This document shows, in pieces, positions 19,377 to 29,502 of a DNA stretch of 64,000 nucleotides. The translations under genes were made by a program, and so were the position numbers. Source of the stretch: Impatiens glandulifera. Its lineage: Eukaryota > Streptophyta > Magnoliopsida > Ericales > Balsaminaceae. A model generated the notes under the pieces. That model was not told the DNA's origin. It saw only the letters and a program-made list of their open reading frames with translations, and searched no databases. The stretch is from positions 56,403,984 through 56,467,983 of the forward strand of contig NC_061867.1 of the NCBI RefSeq assembly GCF_907164915.1, read 5' to 3'. Numbering within the stretch: the first letter of the stretch is position 1; every line of letters begins with the position of its first letter.

Positions 19377-21799
19377 CAAAGTTATAACATGATCAAAATA
19401 AGTACTATCTTCGTTGAATGTATCACCACACGCATGATCTTCGACATATACTTGAGAGGACAAAAGTGATGTGAAGGATAATTGAGTTGAAAGTGGATCA
19501 TTCCATTGTTGTTGTTGTGTTGAATCCAAAACTGTAGATGTTGTGGCCGAATTTACCTTCTTTTTTGATCTCGAAGTCTTGGGGATTTTTTCAATTAAAG
19601 ATTGTTTCCTCTTTGTTGGTGGTCGTCCTCGACTTCTAACTTTCTTATGAGAGTGTATCAAAATGGATGTAGCGGGAGATTGAAATGGAGATGGAGATGC
19701 TTCTGTGCTTTGGTCTTTAGATGCTTCAGTGCTTCCATGATTAAGTGACATAAACTGTTCCATCAAGCTTTTTATTCCGTTCATCCAAAAAGAACAAGTT
19801 ACTTCAGATTTTACTCCAACTTGTTGAACCTCTTGCATCAATCGAGTTAGACTATTGTGACGTTTTTTTTCTTCCACGGACATATTTGAATCATAAATGT
19901 TGGTGATATTTTGATACCCACGCTTAATATCTTTACGCCACCGGTCCATTATATAATACATTGGTACCTCATTCACCCTCATTTTTTTCAACACAGCCAT
20001 GATATGTCTACACAAAATACCTCTGAACTCAAACAATCGACATTCACATTTCACATTGCAATCCTTTTCGGTGTAATGTACTTTGTAAGAAACATCTCTT
20101 AGATGTTCTCCATTAACCCCCCACATGATTTCCTCAACTCTAAATATAGAAACTGAACTTTCCTCTTCAATGGCTGAGATGTCGCACAACATCAAACATC
20201 TAACTTCTACTTGAACCAATCTAAATATATCTGGAGTGTATAAGTTTTGGTATTGCCTTTCGAAGGCAAATCCACTAACAGTTGGTATCAAAGAATTAAA
20301 CGATTGGAAATCCAATTTCTTTTCTCTCTCGATATTTCTCAACAGAGCCCTATCATATTGCTCGACAAATTGTTTGAGAGATGTTTTGGACTGCACGTAG
20401 TCATCAAAGAAGGTGTTCATACTTTCACTCCGTTGAGATGTTGACATCCCGGCCCAAAATTGTCCTTTGACATAAACAGGTATCCATTTAGATCTTTCCA
20501 AATACAAAGATTTCAACCAAACATTATCTTCCAACTGATAATCTTCAATTAGTCTATTCCAATCCTCTTCGCATTGTTGAATATTTATGGAATTGTATAC
20601 AATGTTTTTCAGCCTCTTCTTTATTAGATGGTATTTAGTATGGATTCCAAGTTTTATAGGAAGTTTCTTCATTATATGTCACAAACAAAATCGATGATGT
20701 GTTTTAGGAAATACCTTCTCAATTGCAATCGCCATGGATCGACATTGGTTTGTGATTATGGCATTGGGAGGTCTATCATGCATACATTCCAACCAAGTTC
20801 TAAACAACCATGTGAAAGAATTTGAATCTTCACTTGACAATAACCCACATCCAAGCAAAATGGATTGACCATGATGATTAACACCAACAAACGGAGCGAA
20901 AGGCATGTCATAGCGATTTGTCAAATATGTTGTATCGAAAGAGATAACATCATGAAAATCTTCAAAGGCAGCCCTGCACCTACCATCTGCCCAAAACACG
21001 TTTTTAATTCGGGATTCCTCGTCCAAATCAATAAGGTAGAAGAAGTTTGAGTTCTTGGTTTGCATTCTTAAGAAATAATTAGTGAGTGCTTCAGCATCCC
21101 CAATCCCTAACCTCAACCGTCGTGCTTTTGTAACGTAATTTCTACATGTCCTCATTTCGGGTCCCGAAACCACCCATTTCGGGTCCCGAAACCACCCATT
21201 TCGGGTCCCGAAACCACCCATTTCGGGTCCCGAAACCACCCATTTTGGGTCCCGAAACCACCTTTCGGGTCCCGAAACAACCCATTTCGAGAAATATAAG
21301 GACCATTTCGGGTCCCGAAACCAACCATTTCGGGACAAGGAAGGACCCTTTCTTGTCCCGAAACCAACCATTTCGGGACAAGGAAGGACCCTTTCTTGTC
21401 CCGAAACCAACCATTTCGGGACAAGGAAGGACCCTTTCTTGTCCCGAAACCAACCATTTCGGGACAAGGAAAGACCCTTTCTTGTCCCCGAAACCAACCA
21501 TTTCGGGACAAGGAAGGATCATTTCTTGTCCCGAAACCAACCATTTCGGGACAAGGAAGGACCATTTCTTGTCCCGAAACCATTAGATCTGTTCAGGGTA
21601 CCTTTCGGGTTCAACAGGGGTGGATCTGTTTAGGTTAAGTTCTTCATCTACTGGGTTTTTCAAGTTCGGTACTTCGGTTTCCTGAAAATTCAAACAGTTT
21701 AAATCCATAAATACTTATGTAAAATCTAAACCCTAGATCTATAAAATCTAAACCCTAGATCTATTCAAAAAAAATAAAGATCTTTAAAAAGGATACCAT
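19335..21799 (-). pseudogene. FAR1-like MULE transposase, copy B (broken)
   Basis: The leader is at 21797-21799 (ATG) and 21602-21681 (exon 2). The main exon runs 21147 down to 19335. A deletion of about 500 bp joins array B to TGTAGAAATTACG, removing the DNA-binding domain and exon 3 acceptor present in copy A. The transposase core and SWIM finger (CECRLFEFRGILCRHIM) remain. Further lesions against copy A: TGG to TGA at 20679-20681 (Trp to stop in the HRFCLW motif) and Asp to Asn in ITDQ. The C-terminal tail is basic and Ser-rich with an AT-hook-like RSRGRPPTKRK. Known role of the family: DDE transposition or DNA-binding regulation; this copy should be inactive. Confidence 0.87.
21152..21580. 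repeat. Palindromic array B
   Basis: Same architecture as array A: 22-bp units then 43-bp hairpin units up to 21580. The left side is fused to the FAR1-like exon through the deletion, so a frame reads from array-encoded peptide straight into the transposase. Confidence 0.95.
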
Positions 21800-21974
21800 G
21801 GAGAAGTAAATGCTGCCGTAGAAAGAAATAAATGCAGACGGAGAAGAGATATAAATGCAGCCGGAGTCGGAGAAGAGAAATAAATGATGCGTTTCAGAGA
21901 GAGAAAGAAATGCAGAAATATGAAAGCCTATTGGGTGAAAGAGGATATGCAGAAATGTAGAATTTTTTTTTCTT

Positions 21975-22065
21975 TTTCTCTCTCCTAGCTGGCAAGGCCA
22001 CGTAGGATTCGTGGCCTTGCTTTCGCTAACCCTTCGTTGGGTTTATCATACCTCTAAATTTTATC
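21975..22065. repeat. Hairpin module (copy B)
   Basis: Stem GCAAGGCCACG (21992-22002) and CGTGGCCTTGC (22010-22020). Same orientation as copy A, opposite to the 12.85-kb copy. Confidence 0.85.
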
Positions 22066-22120
22066 ATTCTTTTTTTTGTGATTAATAATGTATTAATGTT
22101 TAGTTAATTTATGGATGTAG

Positions 22121-22818
22121 AATTTGAAAGGAAATGTGAGAGTGTTTTGTCGGGTGAGGCCGATGTTTTCTACTGAATCGTGCTTAATATTTCCGTCAAC
22201 TGAAACTTCAGTTGTAAATACCATAGTCCATTCCAATAATGGTATTTCTTCTATATTCGTCTTATTTATGTTTGTATTTTTTTTTAAATATTATTTTGTT
22301 TTTAAATGTTTTGCTAATCTTTTCCTAATCAGGACGCAAGAATTCGTTCTCTTTTGACCACGTCTTCCTGCCCGAAGCTTCTCAAGAAGAAGTTTTTGTA
22401 GAAATTTCTGATTTAATCAGATGTTCGTTGGATGGTTATAAGGTACAAGGTCTAAATATTTTTAATAACTTTAGAATAATTTAAATTTAAAGACTTTAAA
22501 TTATTTCATTCAAATAATTTTTCTTTTGTATTTCAGGTCTGTATCTTTTCATACTGACAGATAGGTTCCGGGAAAACTCACACCATGATGAGAAGTGTGA
22601 ACCAGGAGGGACTGATTCCCCGGGTTATTGATTTAATATTCGATGCCCACGGGCAAAATAGTTATAAATATTCATTGAAGGTAATCATATGTTTTACAGT
22701 AACATTTTTTAATTTTGTGTTTAATGCGTTTCTTTTACAGGCTTTAATATTAGAAGTATATAATGATCGGGTAAGAGATAGTGTCTCGAGCCACTGATCA
22801 GAATATATGTACGGTTGA
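22121..22818 (+). pseudogene. Kinesin-14-like fragment, copy B
   Basis: Exons 1-4 only (22121-22241, 22333-22442, 22537-22680, 22741-22816). The P-loop Gly codon is TGA at 22555-22557 and the next Thr is Ile, so the nucleotide-binding site is destroyed. A 2-bp deletion follows EVYNDRVRD. Cut at the centre of the inverted repeat. Confidence 0.87.
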
Positions 22819-22865
22819 CTAGTGTCTCGAGACAAGGAATATATTTAAACAAAACTTATTTCTGA

Positions 22866-23575
22866 TCAAAGACAAGTGGTCAACCGTATATATATTCTGA
22901 TCAGTGGCTCGAGACACTATATCTCTTACCCGATCATTATATACTTCTAATATTAAAGCCTGTAAAAGAAACGCATTAAACACAAAATTAAAAATTGTTA
23001 CTGTAAAACATATGATTACCTTCAATGAATATTTATAACTATTTTGCCCGTGGGCATCGAATATTAAATCAATAGCTCGGGAAATCAGTCCCTCCTGGTT
23101 CACACTTCCCATCATGGTGTGAGTTTTCCCGGAACCTGTCTGTCCGTATGAAAAGATACAGACCTGAAATACAAAAGAAAAATTAGTTGAATAAAATAAT
23201 TTAAAGTCTTTAAATTTAAATTATTCTAAAGTTATTAAAAATATTTAGACCTTGTACCTTATAACCTTCTAACGAACATCTGATTAAATCAGAAATTTCT
23301 ACAAAAACTTCTTTTTGAGAAGCTTCGGGCAGGAAGACGTGGTCAAAAGAGAACGAATTCTTGCGTCCTGATTAGGAAAAGATTAGCAAAACATTTAAAA
23401 ACAAAATAATATTTTAAAAAAAAATACAAACATAAATAAGACGAATATAGAAGAAATACCATTATTGGAATGGACTATGGTATTTACAACTGAAGTTTCA
23501 GTTGAAGGAAATGTTAAGCACGATTCAGTAGAAAACATCGGCCTCACCCGACAAAACACTCTCACCTTTCCTTTC
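22866..23575 (-). pseudogene. Kinesin-14-like fragment, copy C
   Basis: Minus-strand copy of the same four exons with an intact P-loop GQTGSGKT and [12 protein letters not shown]. It stops at the inverted-repeat centre, so switch I, switch II and later motor elements are missing. Confidence 0.87.
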
Positions 23576-23639
23576 AAATTCTACATCCATAAATTAACTA
23601 AACATTAATACATTATTAATCACAAAAAAAAAGAATGAT

Positions 23640-23735
23640 AAAATTTAGAGGTATGATAAACCCAACGAAGGGTTAGCGAAATCAAGGCCACGAATCCTAC
23701 GTGGCCTTGCCAGCTAGGAGAGAGAAAAAGAAAAA
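23640..23735. repeat. Hairpin module (copy C)
   Basis: Inverted relative to A and B. The left stem carries a G-to-T change (TCAAGGCCACG at 23692-23702) against CGTGGCCTTGC at 23700-23710; otherwise as the other copies. Confidence 0.82.
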
Positions 23736-23902
23736 AAAATTCTACATTTCTGCATATCCTCTTTCACCCAATAGGGTTTCATATTTCTGCATTTCTTTCT
23801 CTCTCTGAAACGCATCATTTATTTCTCTTCTCCGGCTCCGACTGCATTTATTTCTCTTCTCCGGCTGCATTAATTTCTTTCTACGGCAGCATTTACTTCT
23901 CC

Positions 23903-25190
23903 ATGGTATCCTTTTTAAGGATCTTTATTTTTTTTGAATAGATCTAGGGTTTAGATTTTATAGATCTAGGGTTTAGATTTTACATAAGTATTTATGGATT
24001 TAAACTGTTTGAATTTTCAGGAAACCGAAGCACCGAACTTGAACAACCCAGTAGAACTCAGTAGATGAAGAACTTAACCTGAACAGATCCACCCATGTTG
24101 AACCCGAAAGGTACCCTGAACAGATCTAATGGTTTCGGGACAAGAAATGGTCCTTCCTTGTCCCGAAATGGTTGGTTTCGGAACAAGAAAGGGATCCTTG
24201 TCCCGAAATGGTTGGTTTCGGGTCAAGAAAGGGTCCTTCCTTGTCCCGAAATGGTTGGTTTCGGGACAAGAAATGGTCCTTCCTTGTCCCGAAATGGTTG
24301 GTTTCGGGACAAGAAAGGGTCCTTCCTTGTCCCGAAATGGTTGGTTTCGGGACAAAAATGGTCCTTCCTTGTCCCGAAATGGTTGGTTTCGGGACAAGAA
24401 AGGGTACTTCCTTGTCCCGAAATGGTTGGTTTCGGGACAAGAAAGGGTCCTTCCTTGTCCCGAAATGGTTGTTTTCGGGACCCGAAAGGGTCCTTATATT
24501 TCCCGAAATGGGTTGTTTCGGGACCCGAAAGGTGGTTTCGGGAACCAAAATGGGTGGTTTCGGGACCCGAAATGGGTGGTTTCGGGACCCGAAATGAGTG
24601 GTTTATGGATTTTTTTTTTTACGGTTTCACTTAATTTTTGCAGTCACATTCCTAGTGTTGGAATGTCATTTTCCTCCGAAGAACAACTTCTTGAATTCTA
24701 CACATCATATGCCCACTTAACGGGATTCGGCATTACCAAATTAGGGAGAAAAAATGTAGGTGGTAAGAGGAAATACTTCAACGTTGGTTGTGCCAAGAGT
24801 TTTCTGAAAGAATCGAAGTCAAAAAACAAGTTTCATCAGCCTAGACCAATAACGAAGACAGATTGTAAAGCAAAGATTAATGTTGTTGTTCGAAATGAAG
24901 GGGAATATGTGATAACAAGTATTTCTCTTGAGCACAACCATTCTTTAAGCCCTAAGAGAATACGTCATGTTAGATCCTACAAAGTAATTGACGAAAATGT
25001 AAAGAGAAGATTGGATACAAACGATGAAGCTGGAATAACTGTGGCCAAAACATTTCAATCACTTGTAGTTGAAGCTGGAGAGTATGAAAACATGTCTTTC
25101 GATGAGAGGACATGTAGAAATTACGTTACAGAAGCACGACGGTTGAGGTTAGGGATTGGGGATGCTGAAGCACTCACTAATTATTTCAAT
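23903..25190 (+). pseudogene. FAR1-like gene, copy C (N-terminal half only)
   Basis: Exon 1 is ATG 23903-23905. Exon 2 is 24021-24110, 90 nt against 80 in copy A, because a 10-bp tandem duplication (CAGTAGAACT) shifts the frame to an early TGA. Exon 3 is 24644-25190 and encodes the complete DNA-binding region from SHIPSVGMSFSSEEQ to EALTNYF. The transposase core is missing: at 25191 the sequence switches to a segment also found at 41.1-41.2 kb. Confidence 0.85.
24131..24600. repeat. Palindromic array C (in FAR1-like intron 2)
   Basis: Reverse-order counterpart of arrays A and B: about eight 43-bp hairpin units first (some shortened, for example GGGACAAAAATGG), then 22-bp units to 24600. Lies between exon 2 donor 24110 and exon 3 acceptor 24643. 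Confidence 0.95.
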
Positions 25191-25328
25191 TTTAGAAAAA
25201 AAAAAGGCAATAGGCTGCTCAGAAAACATAACATACATGGGGCAGCCCACTGTTTTAGTGTCTTTGAATGCGTTATTCATTTCTAATGCAAACAAGACCA
25301 TCATCATTTAAATCTAGACTCATTAATC
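25191..25328. repeat. Dispersed 135-bp segment, copy 1
   Basis: From the A-run through GGCAATAGGCTGCTCAG to GACTCATTAATCC it matches 41103-41240 in inverted orientation nearly perfectly. It replaces the FAR1-like transposase core. Origin unknown. Confidence 0.85.
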
Positions 25329-25647
25329 CAGTTTATCATGAAACAAAATTCCTACCATTAAGTTAAAGATCAATGTCAATTTTGAATTCAAAACAGTGAG
25401 ACATTTGACTTTCCTAATTCAATTTCCAGTTTGCATCAGTTCAGAAAACAAGTGAACTTAACATGAAACAGATTTCAATGAACCGTTTTATCTGAATTTC
25501 TTGTGTTACTTACGAATTAGTAATAATACTAATTTCCTAACTAACTACATTATCAACACTGGAAGGGTATTTCTTGAAAAAAGAAAAGAAAAAAACCAAT
25601 AAAAGCATGTAGGTCTTTACATTAAAAAAAGAATCTAAACAACTAAC
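25329..25647. other. Non-coding spacer
   Basis: AT-rich sequence with no recognisable exon or repeat; it may be intron sequence of the adjacent minus-strand UTP21 exon. Confidence 0.4.
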
Positions 25648-25748
25648 CTGATGAGCACGTTTCAAAACAGCAATATTGTTTCCATATGCAGCAAAAGTAA
25701 AATCCCCTATAGGAAGCAAGAGATCTTATTTTTTTGGCAGCTGGGGGC
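25648..25748 (-). pseudogene. UTP21/WDR36-like exon fragment
   Basis: The minus strand reads LPKKIRSLASYR and then DFTFAAYGNNIAVLKRAHQ, matching the WD-repeat U3 snoRNP protein UTP21 (small-subunit processome). An acceptor TTTAG and a donor CATCAG-GT flank it, so it is genomic rather than processed. One extra G in AGGGGA separates the two halves into different frames. Confidence 0.8.
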
Positions 25749-25989
25749 CTAAATTAGAAGAACACCAACAGTTAAGGGTCAACCAGCAAACGAAGATAAA
25801 AACACTAGTAAAGCAACAAACTAAACATGTCATTGCATTACCTCGGCATCTTTTCACCACTTGCCTTCCTCCACAAATAGAAAATTGCTCCTCTTGGTTT
25901 GCTGCCTTTGATGCAAGTACAGGATCTTAGGTCCAACATGATCCTCCATGACAGTAACAGAGTCATATTCAAATATCAAACTAAACCTT

Positions 25990-26177
25990 TGAAAAGAAAT
26001 TATAAGGTAGAATGCCAAACCTTTCGTCATCAGATTCATCAATTTCATCATTAGAATCTGCTAATGCAATACTAACATCAGGTTTAAGTTGAGCAGATAG
26101 GAGCAGGGGTGGCATTACAACACTCATATAAGGTACAAAGTCCTGAGCCAGGCATTTGCAGAGCCTGGCCCATGCCT
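25990..26177 (-). pseudogene. Importin-5-like exon fragment (C-central)
   Basis: After an acceptor TTCCAG, the minus strand reads AWARLCKCLAQDFVPYMSVV, then MPPLLLSAQLKPDV and an acidic DSNDEIDESDDE stretch, matching the HEAT-repeat karyopherin importin-5. The coding match ends near 26024 at GAAAG-GT, probably the donor. Other importin-5 pieces are at 39.5 and 50.3-50.7 kb on the opposite strand. Confidence 0.82.
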
Positions 26178-26481
26178 GGAACAAAATACAAGCAAAACAT
26201 ATGATGACGGTGAGAACATAAAAACAGGATCACTAGAACAGAAAACATATTGCACGATAGATCATCTGTCCACTTGCTCAAAGACCGTCTGTGTTTAAAT
26301 TAATTTGAAAATGTAGAAGACAAAGAATTCTTTGATTTTCAATTTTTAAGAGGAAACCATCACTTAGAAGCTCAAGTTTCTGATCCAGCACAAATAACAA
26401 TCACCAAGAAATGTTAAAAGAATCCAAAAAGTAAAATCAGTACAAGCAGGCCATAGGATAGACCAAGAGGGTGAAACTTAC

Positions 26482-26583
26482 ATCATCATCTGCAGAAAGA
26501 CTGCGTTGATGGCCCGGCACATCATTCAAAGCAGGAATTTTTCTTTTTGAGGAACGAGTATGTGCTTGGTGAGTCTCTGGATT
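26482..26583 (-). pseudogene. Candidate exon, family not recognised
   Basis: Between acceptor GAGTAG and donor GATGAT-GTAAGT the minus strand is open and encodes SSKRKIPALNDVPGHQRSL plus SADDD. Canonical splice signals and position among other minus-strand exons suggest a captured exon. I cannot name it. Confidence 0.4.
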
Positions 26584-26751
26584 CTACTCATCAAAGCAGA
26601 GCATTTATCGGGACAAATCCCCTCTCCCCTCTAAATTTCCACAACATTCCTGTACAGCTTCAGTAGCATAAGAAAAGAGAGTCAAAATGTAATCAACATC
26701 ACACAAAGTAATTTAAGAAGCAAAAACATAAATATGATCATCAACTCACAG

Positions 26752-26832
26752 CGCTTTAGAGTAACCCAAACGGATTTTGTCTTTGTATTGCGCTCAAACA
26801 TACTGGTAAGCTCATTGAGAAATGGATCTGGC
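26752..26832 (-). pseudogene. SRP14-like exon fragment
   Basis: Acceptor TTACAG, then PDPFLNELTSMFERN and SVWVTLKR, then donor CT-GTGAGT. This is the first conserved region of the signal recognition particle 14-kDa (Alu-domain) subunit. The remaining exons are absent. KTK replaces the family's usual EKG in the loop. Confidence 0.78.
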
Positions 26833-26839
26833 TGTAATA

Positions 26840-27895
26840 GAATCTAAGGACAGTTTTACAGAGAAAAGGGTTATACATTAGTGGCTTATAAACATACATA
26901 ACTGAATATTAAAAACTGAATAGTCATTTTGATATAATTCCCTGCACAAGATGGAATCTAGATCACTGAACCTAAATTCATATAGAGAACCAATTCAAAG
27001 TCGAGCAAAGAGTTATGTTCCAAATTATGGTAATGGCTCTTCATCTGATCTCATTTCCAAAAAAATTATTCAACAAAAACATAAGTACAGGCAACTTTGA
27101 TCAGATTTTATCCTTCCTCAAACATATAACATTTCCCTAATTATTAAATGTTTATGTCACATTGTAGAATGGCGTAATTATTCTTACTATGGTTATTCAT
27201 TACCCACCTAGCTAGGCATACATACTCCATAGTCCATAGGATATTCTAACCACATGTCCCGATAATCTAGCTAATTAAGCTTTAGCTTGTAAGAATCTAA
27301 AGATTTTCAATTTCAAGTTAAACATTAATTGTCAAAACCCTTTTTCATACAAACAAGTTTATATATTGAAGAAAAGATGGGAGAAAATAGTATAAAGTAA
27401 AATTCCACTAATCAACATAATAATTAATATATATGAAGCCCTATATATGTTTGGTTATTAATTAGAAATGAATTTAAAAATAGAAATATACACTTAATTA
27501 TGAGTATAATATAATGTTTGGCATATATAATTAGCTAAATCAGATCTATTTAATAGAATTAGACATACAATTATCTTAATTCGTTAATTATATAATAATG
27601 GACAAATGCATCTGGATGTCTTTTATTGTGTTTTATTATCTATATAATAATTAGACATACAAGAGTATTCTTATATTATTAATTAATTACACACTTAACC
27701 ATTTAGCTGCTTAATTTACTAATACAAAATAGAACTTTTCAAAATGAATAGTAATTAGACTTATGTTTGACCTAATAACTTGTAAAGAATAAAGTCATGT
27801 TTATCATACTCGTAAGTCTGCATTATCCCAATTATATAAATCTGCATATCAGATTATAAGAGAAGATGCAGTACTTTTTAATAAAACAGAGATTA
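26840..27895. other. AT-rich spacer without recognisable gene
   Basis: Introns or intergenic DNA between the SRP14-like and Ca2+-ATPase-like exons. I see TA-rich stretches but no exon or repeat that I can support. Confidence 0.4.
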
Positions 27896-27900
27896 CGTAC

Positions 27901-28068
27901 CCGCCATTTCTTGAGCCTGTCAACGGAAGCATCATTTGTCCAGTAGATATCGAAAGGACTACACGTCGTTTCCTTGTGATCCTCCTCGTGAACATAGGCG
28001 TTGTTCCCAGCCTCAACGTCGTCGTCCAGGTGCCGCCGGTATGGCGAAGAGTTGGATGTCTCTTTCAT
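27901..28068 (-). pseudogene. Autoinhibited Ca2+-ATPase (ACA8/10-type) first exon
   Basis: Starts at ATG 28068 and ends at a GT donor after KKWR. The 56 residues include DDVEAGN, then SPFDIYWTNDASVDRLKKWR, the N-terminal calmodulin-regulated region of plasma-membrane P2B Ca2+ pumps (family pattern FDI..KNAS.ERL..WR). No downstream exon with membrane segments or the phosphorylation site is nearby. IYW in place of IP is unusual. Confidence 0.72.
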
Positions 28069-28139
28069 TTTCCTTTTGTTTATCTAACTGTCGCGAGAGA
28101 GATATAAATAACACCGTCTGATCAGAAACGGACGAATGT

Positions 28140-28480
28140 TGATCAGTAATTAGTCATTAAAGCTCATGTGTACGTAGTAGAAGATGAAATTAACAAACGA
28201 CGATAAGTTTAATTATATTTCATTTGACCTACTAAAAACAAATTAATTAATTAATTAATTAATAATACAACTCAGTTCACAAATCCAATTGCAACAGATA
28301 CCAGCCACAGTTTCCAGCTAAGCCTAACAATTGAGAAAACTTCCCAAGGAAGAATATTATGATCACCTATCATCAACATAAACAACACAGTATTATTATT
28401 AATATTATTATTATATCATCATTCATGCATGCATAAGGCATACCAAAAATTGGATCAAAGATAAAGCATTTTGTATGAGT
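28140..28480. other. Spacer with AATT microsatellite
   Basis: Contains an (AATT)n run near 28240-28265 and ATT/ATTATT runs near 28395-28420. No gene seen. Confidence 0.5.
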
Positions 28481-28487
28481 TTGTTTC

Positions 28488-28576
28488 CAAATTACACTCT
28501 GGCAAGTAAACCTTTAATGTATGGTTAAGTTGTGCCCAGTCTAAATATTCACAAACCAAAGCAGTTAGCAACCTTC
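28488..28576 (-). pseudogene. TON1 (TONNEAU1)-like exon fragment
   Basis: After acceptor TGCAG the minus strand reads RLLTALVCEYLDWAQLNHTL and KVYLPECNL, the LisH/FOP-related region of TON1, a cortical-microtubule and preprophase-band protein. The sequence then leaves the family (ETNSYKML) with no GT at the boundary, so the exon is truncated. Confidence 0.78.
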
Positions 28577-28599
28577 CTGCACAATAATTAAGACTGTCA

Positions 28600-29340
28600 A
28601 TCTGCAAGAATAAGAGAAAATAGAGCATACAGATAAATATACATGCCACATAATTGTTTCGCCTACTTCAATACAAACAAACGAAAAGTTACATTTTAAA
28701 TGCAGAAACATAGCACTGAACAACTTTACTATCATGCCGCCTCAGTTCATAATATCTACATGCTGAATTATCACCTGGAATATATATGAACTTTTTATCC
28801 TTAAAAAAGTGATCATACTAGATGATTGTAACAGAGTTGATTGCCCATATCACAAATTTAGTTTTCTTGCAAGGAATTTGTGAAAATTATCCTTCAAAAT
28901 ACCTAGTTACACAAAATACTTATGTACTAAGTATCTAATTGATCTAGCTAACTTGTAACAAGAAATTAGACTAATGCAATGGCAACATGAAACGGTGATA
29001 TGATATCCCTATTTAGAAACACCTAGATAACAAAAACAAATGGCCAAATGACAAGATTTTCTTGTCATAAAACCTCCTATACTTTGAGTCAACTTCAGTA
29101 AGGTAGTAAGTACCTAGAGCTAGAAGGTTGCAGTCCTTATTTGTCACAAAACCGTTGGCCAAATCCCTCGTGAACATTTTGTGAAAATAAAATTATCTTT
29201 GATGCGATATCCTGCATTATTACACTTTTCAACATTAGTAAAGCAATATCCTGTATTTCTTTCTTTATAGCAACTGAGATTTAAGGAAGATGATGATGAC
29301 ACACCTCTCCTCCGTAAACAGTCATCACATGCAGAGTAAA
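28600..29340. other. Spacer without recognisable gene
   Basis: AT-rich, no open exon of note and no repeat detected by eye. Confidence 0.4.
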
Positions 29341-29342
29341 AT

Positions 29343-29446
29343 CCACTCCCGCAGTACTAGTGAATAATTCCCCTTCAAAATCAGGATAACACTTGTTAAA
29401 TAACCCTAGTTTGTCTCAAAATTATGGAAAACTCTGATAATTTCTA
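29343..29446. repeat. 104-bp duplicated segment, copy 1
   Basis: CTCCCGCAGTACTAGTGAA through TCTGATAATTTCT matches 30952-31055 with one or two differences, in direct orientation. Confidence 0.88.
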
Positions 29447-29502
29447 GGATTCACAGAATTGTAATGATACAAACACTAGATTAAGAACAATCTCCATTGC
29501 AA

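Larger units (their letters stand above)
21155..24603. repeat. Large inverted duplication (FAR1 leader and kinesin block)
   Basis: The left arm, about 21155-22818, and the right arm, about 22870-24603, are inverted copies: array, FAR1 leader, hairpin module and kinesin exons 1-4, in mirror order. The centre (22819-22865) contains CTCGAGACAAGG and a stretch not in copy A. The arms differ by scattered substitutions and by unit number in the arrays. Transcription across the centre would give a long foldback RNA. Confidence 0.88.

Noticed and set aside
12800..22065. Definite Mutator element with terminal inverted repeats
   Set aside because: No 8-10-bp target duplication was found at the hairpin modules and outer similarity fades gradually, so I keep it only as a hypothesis.
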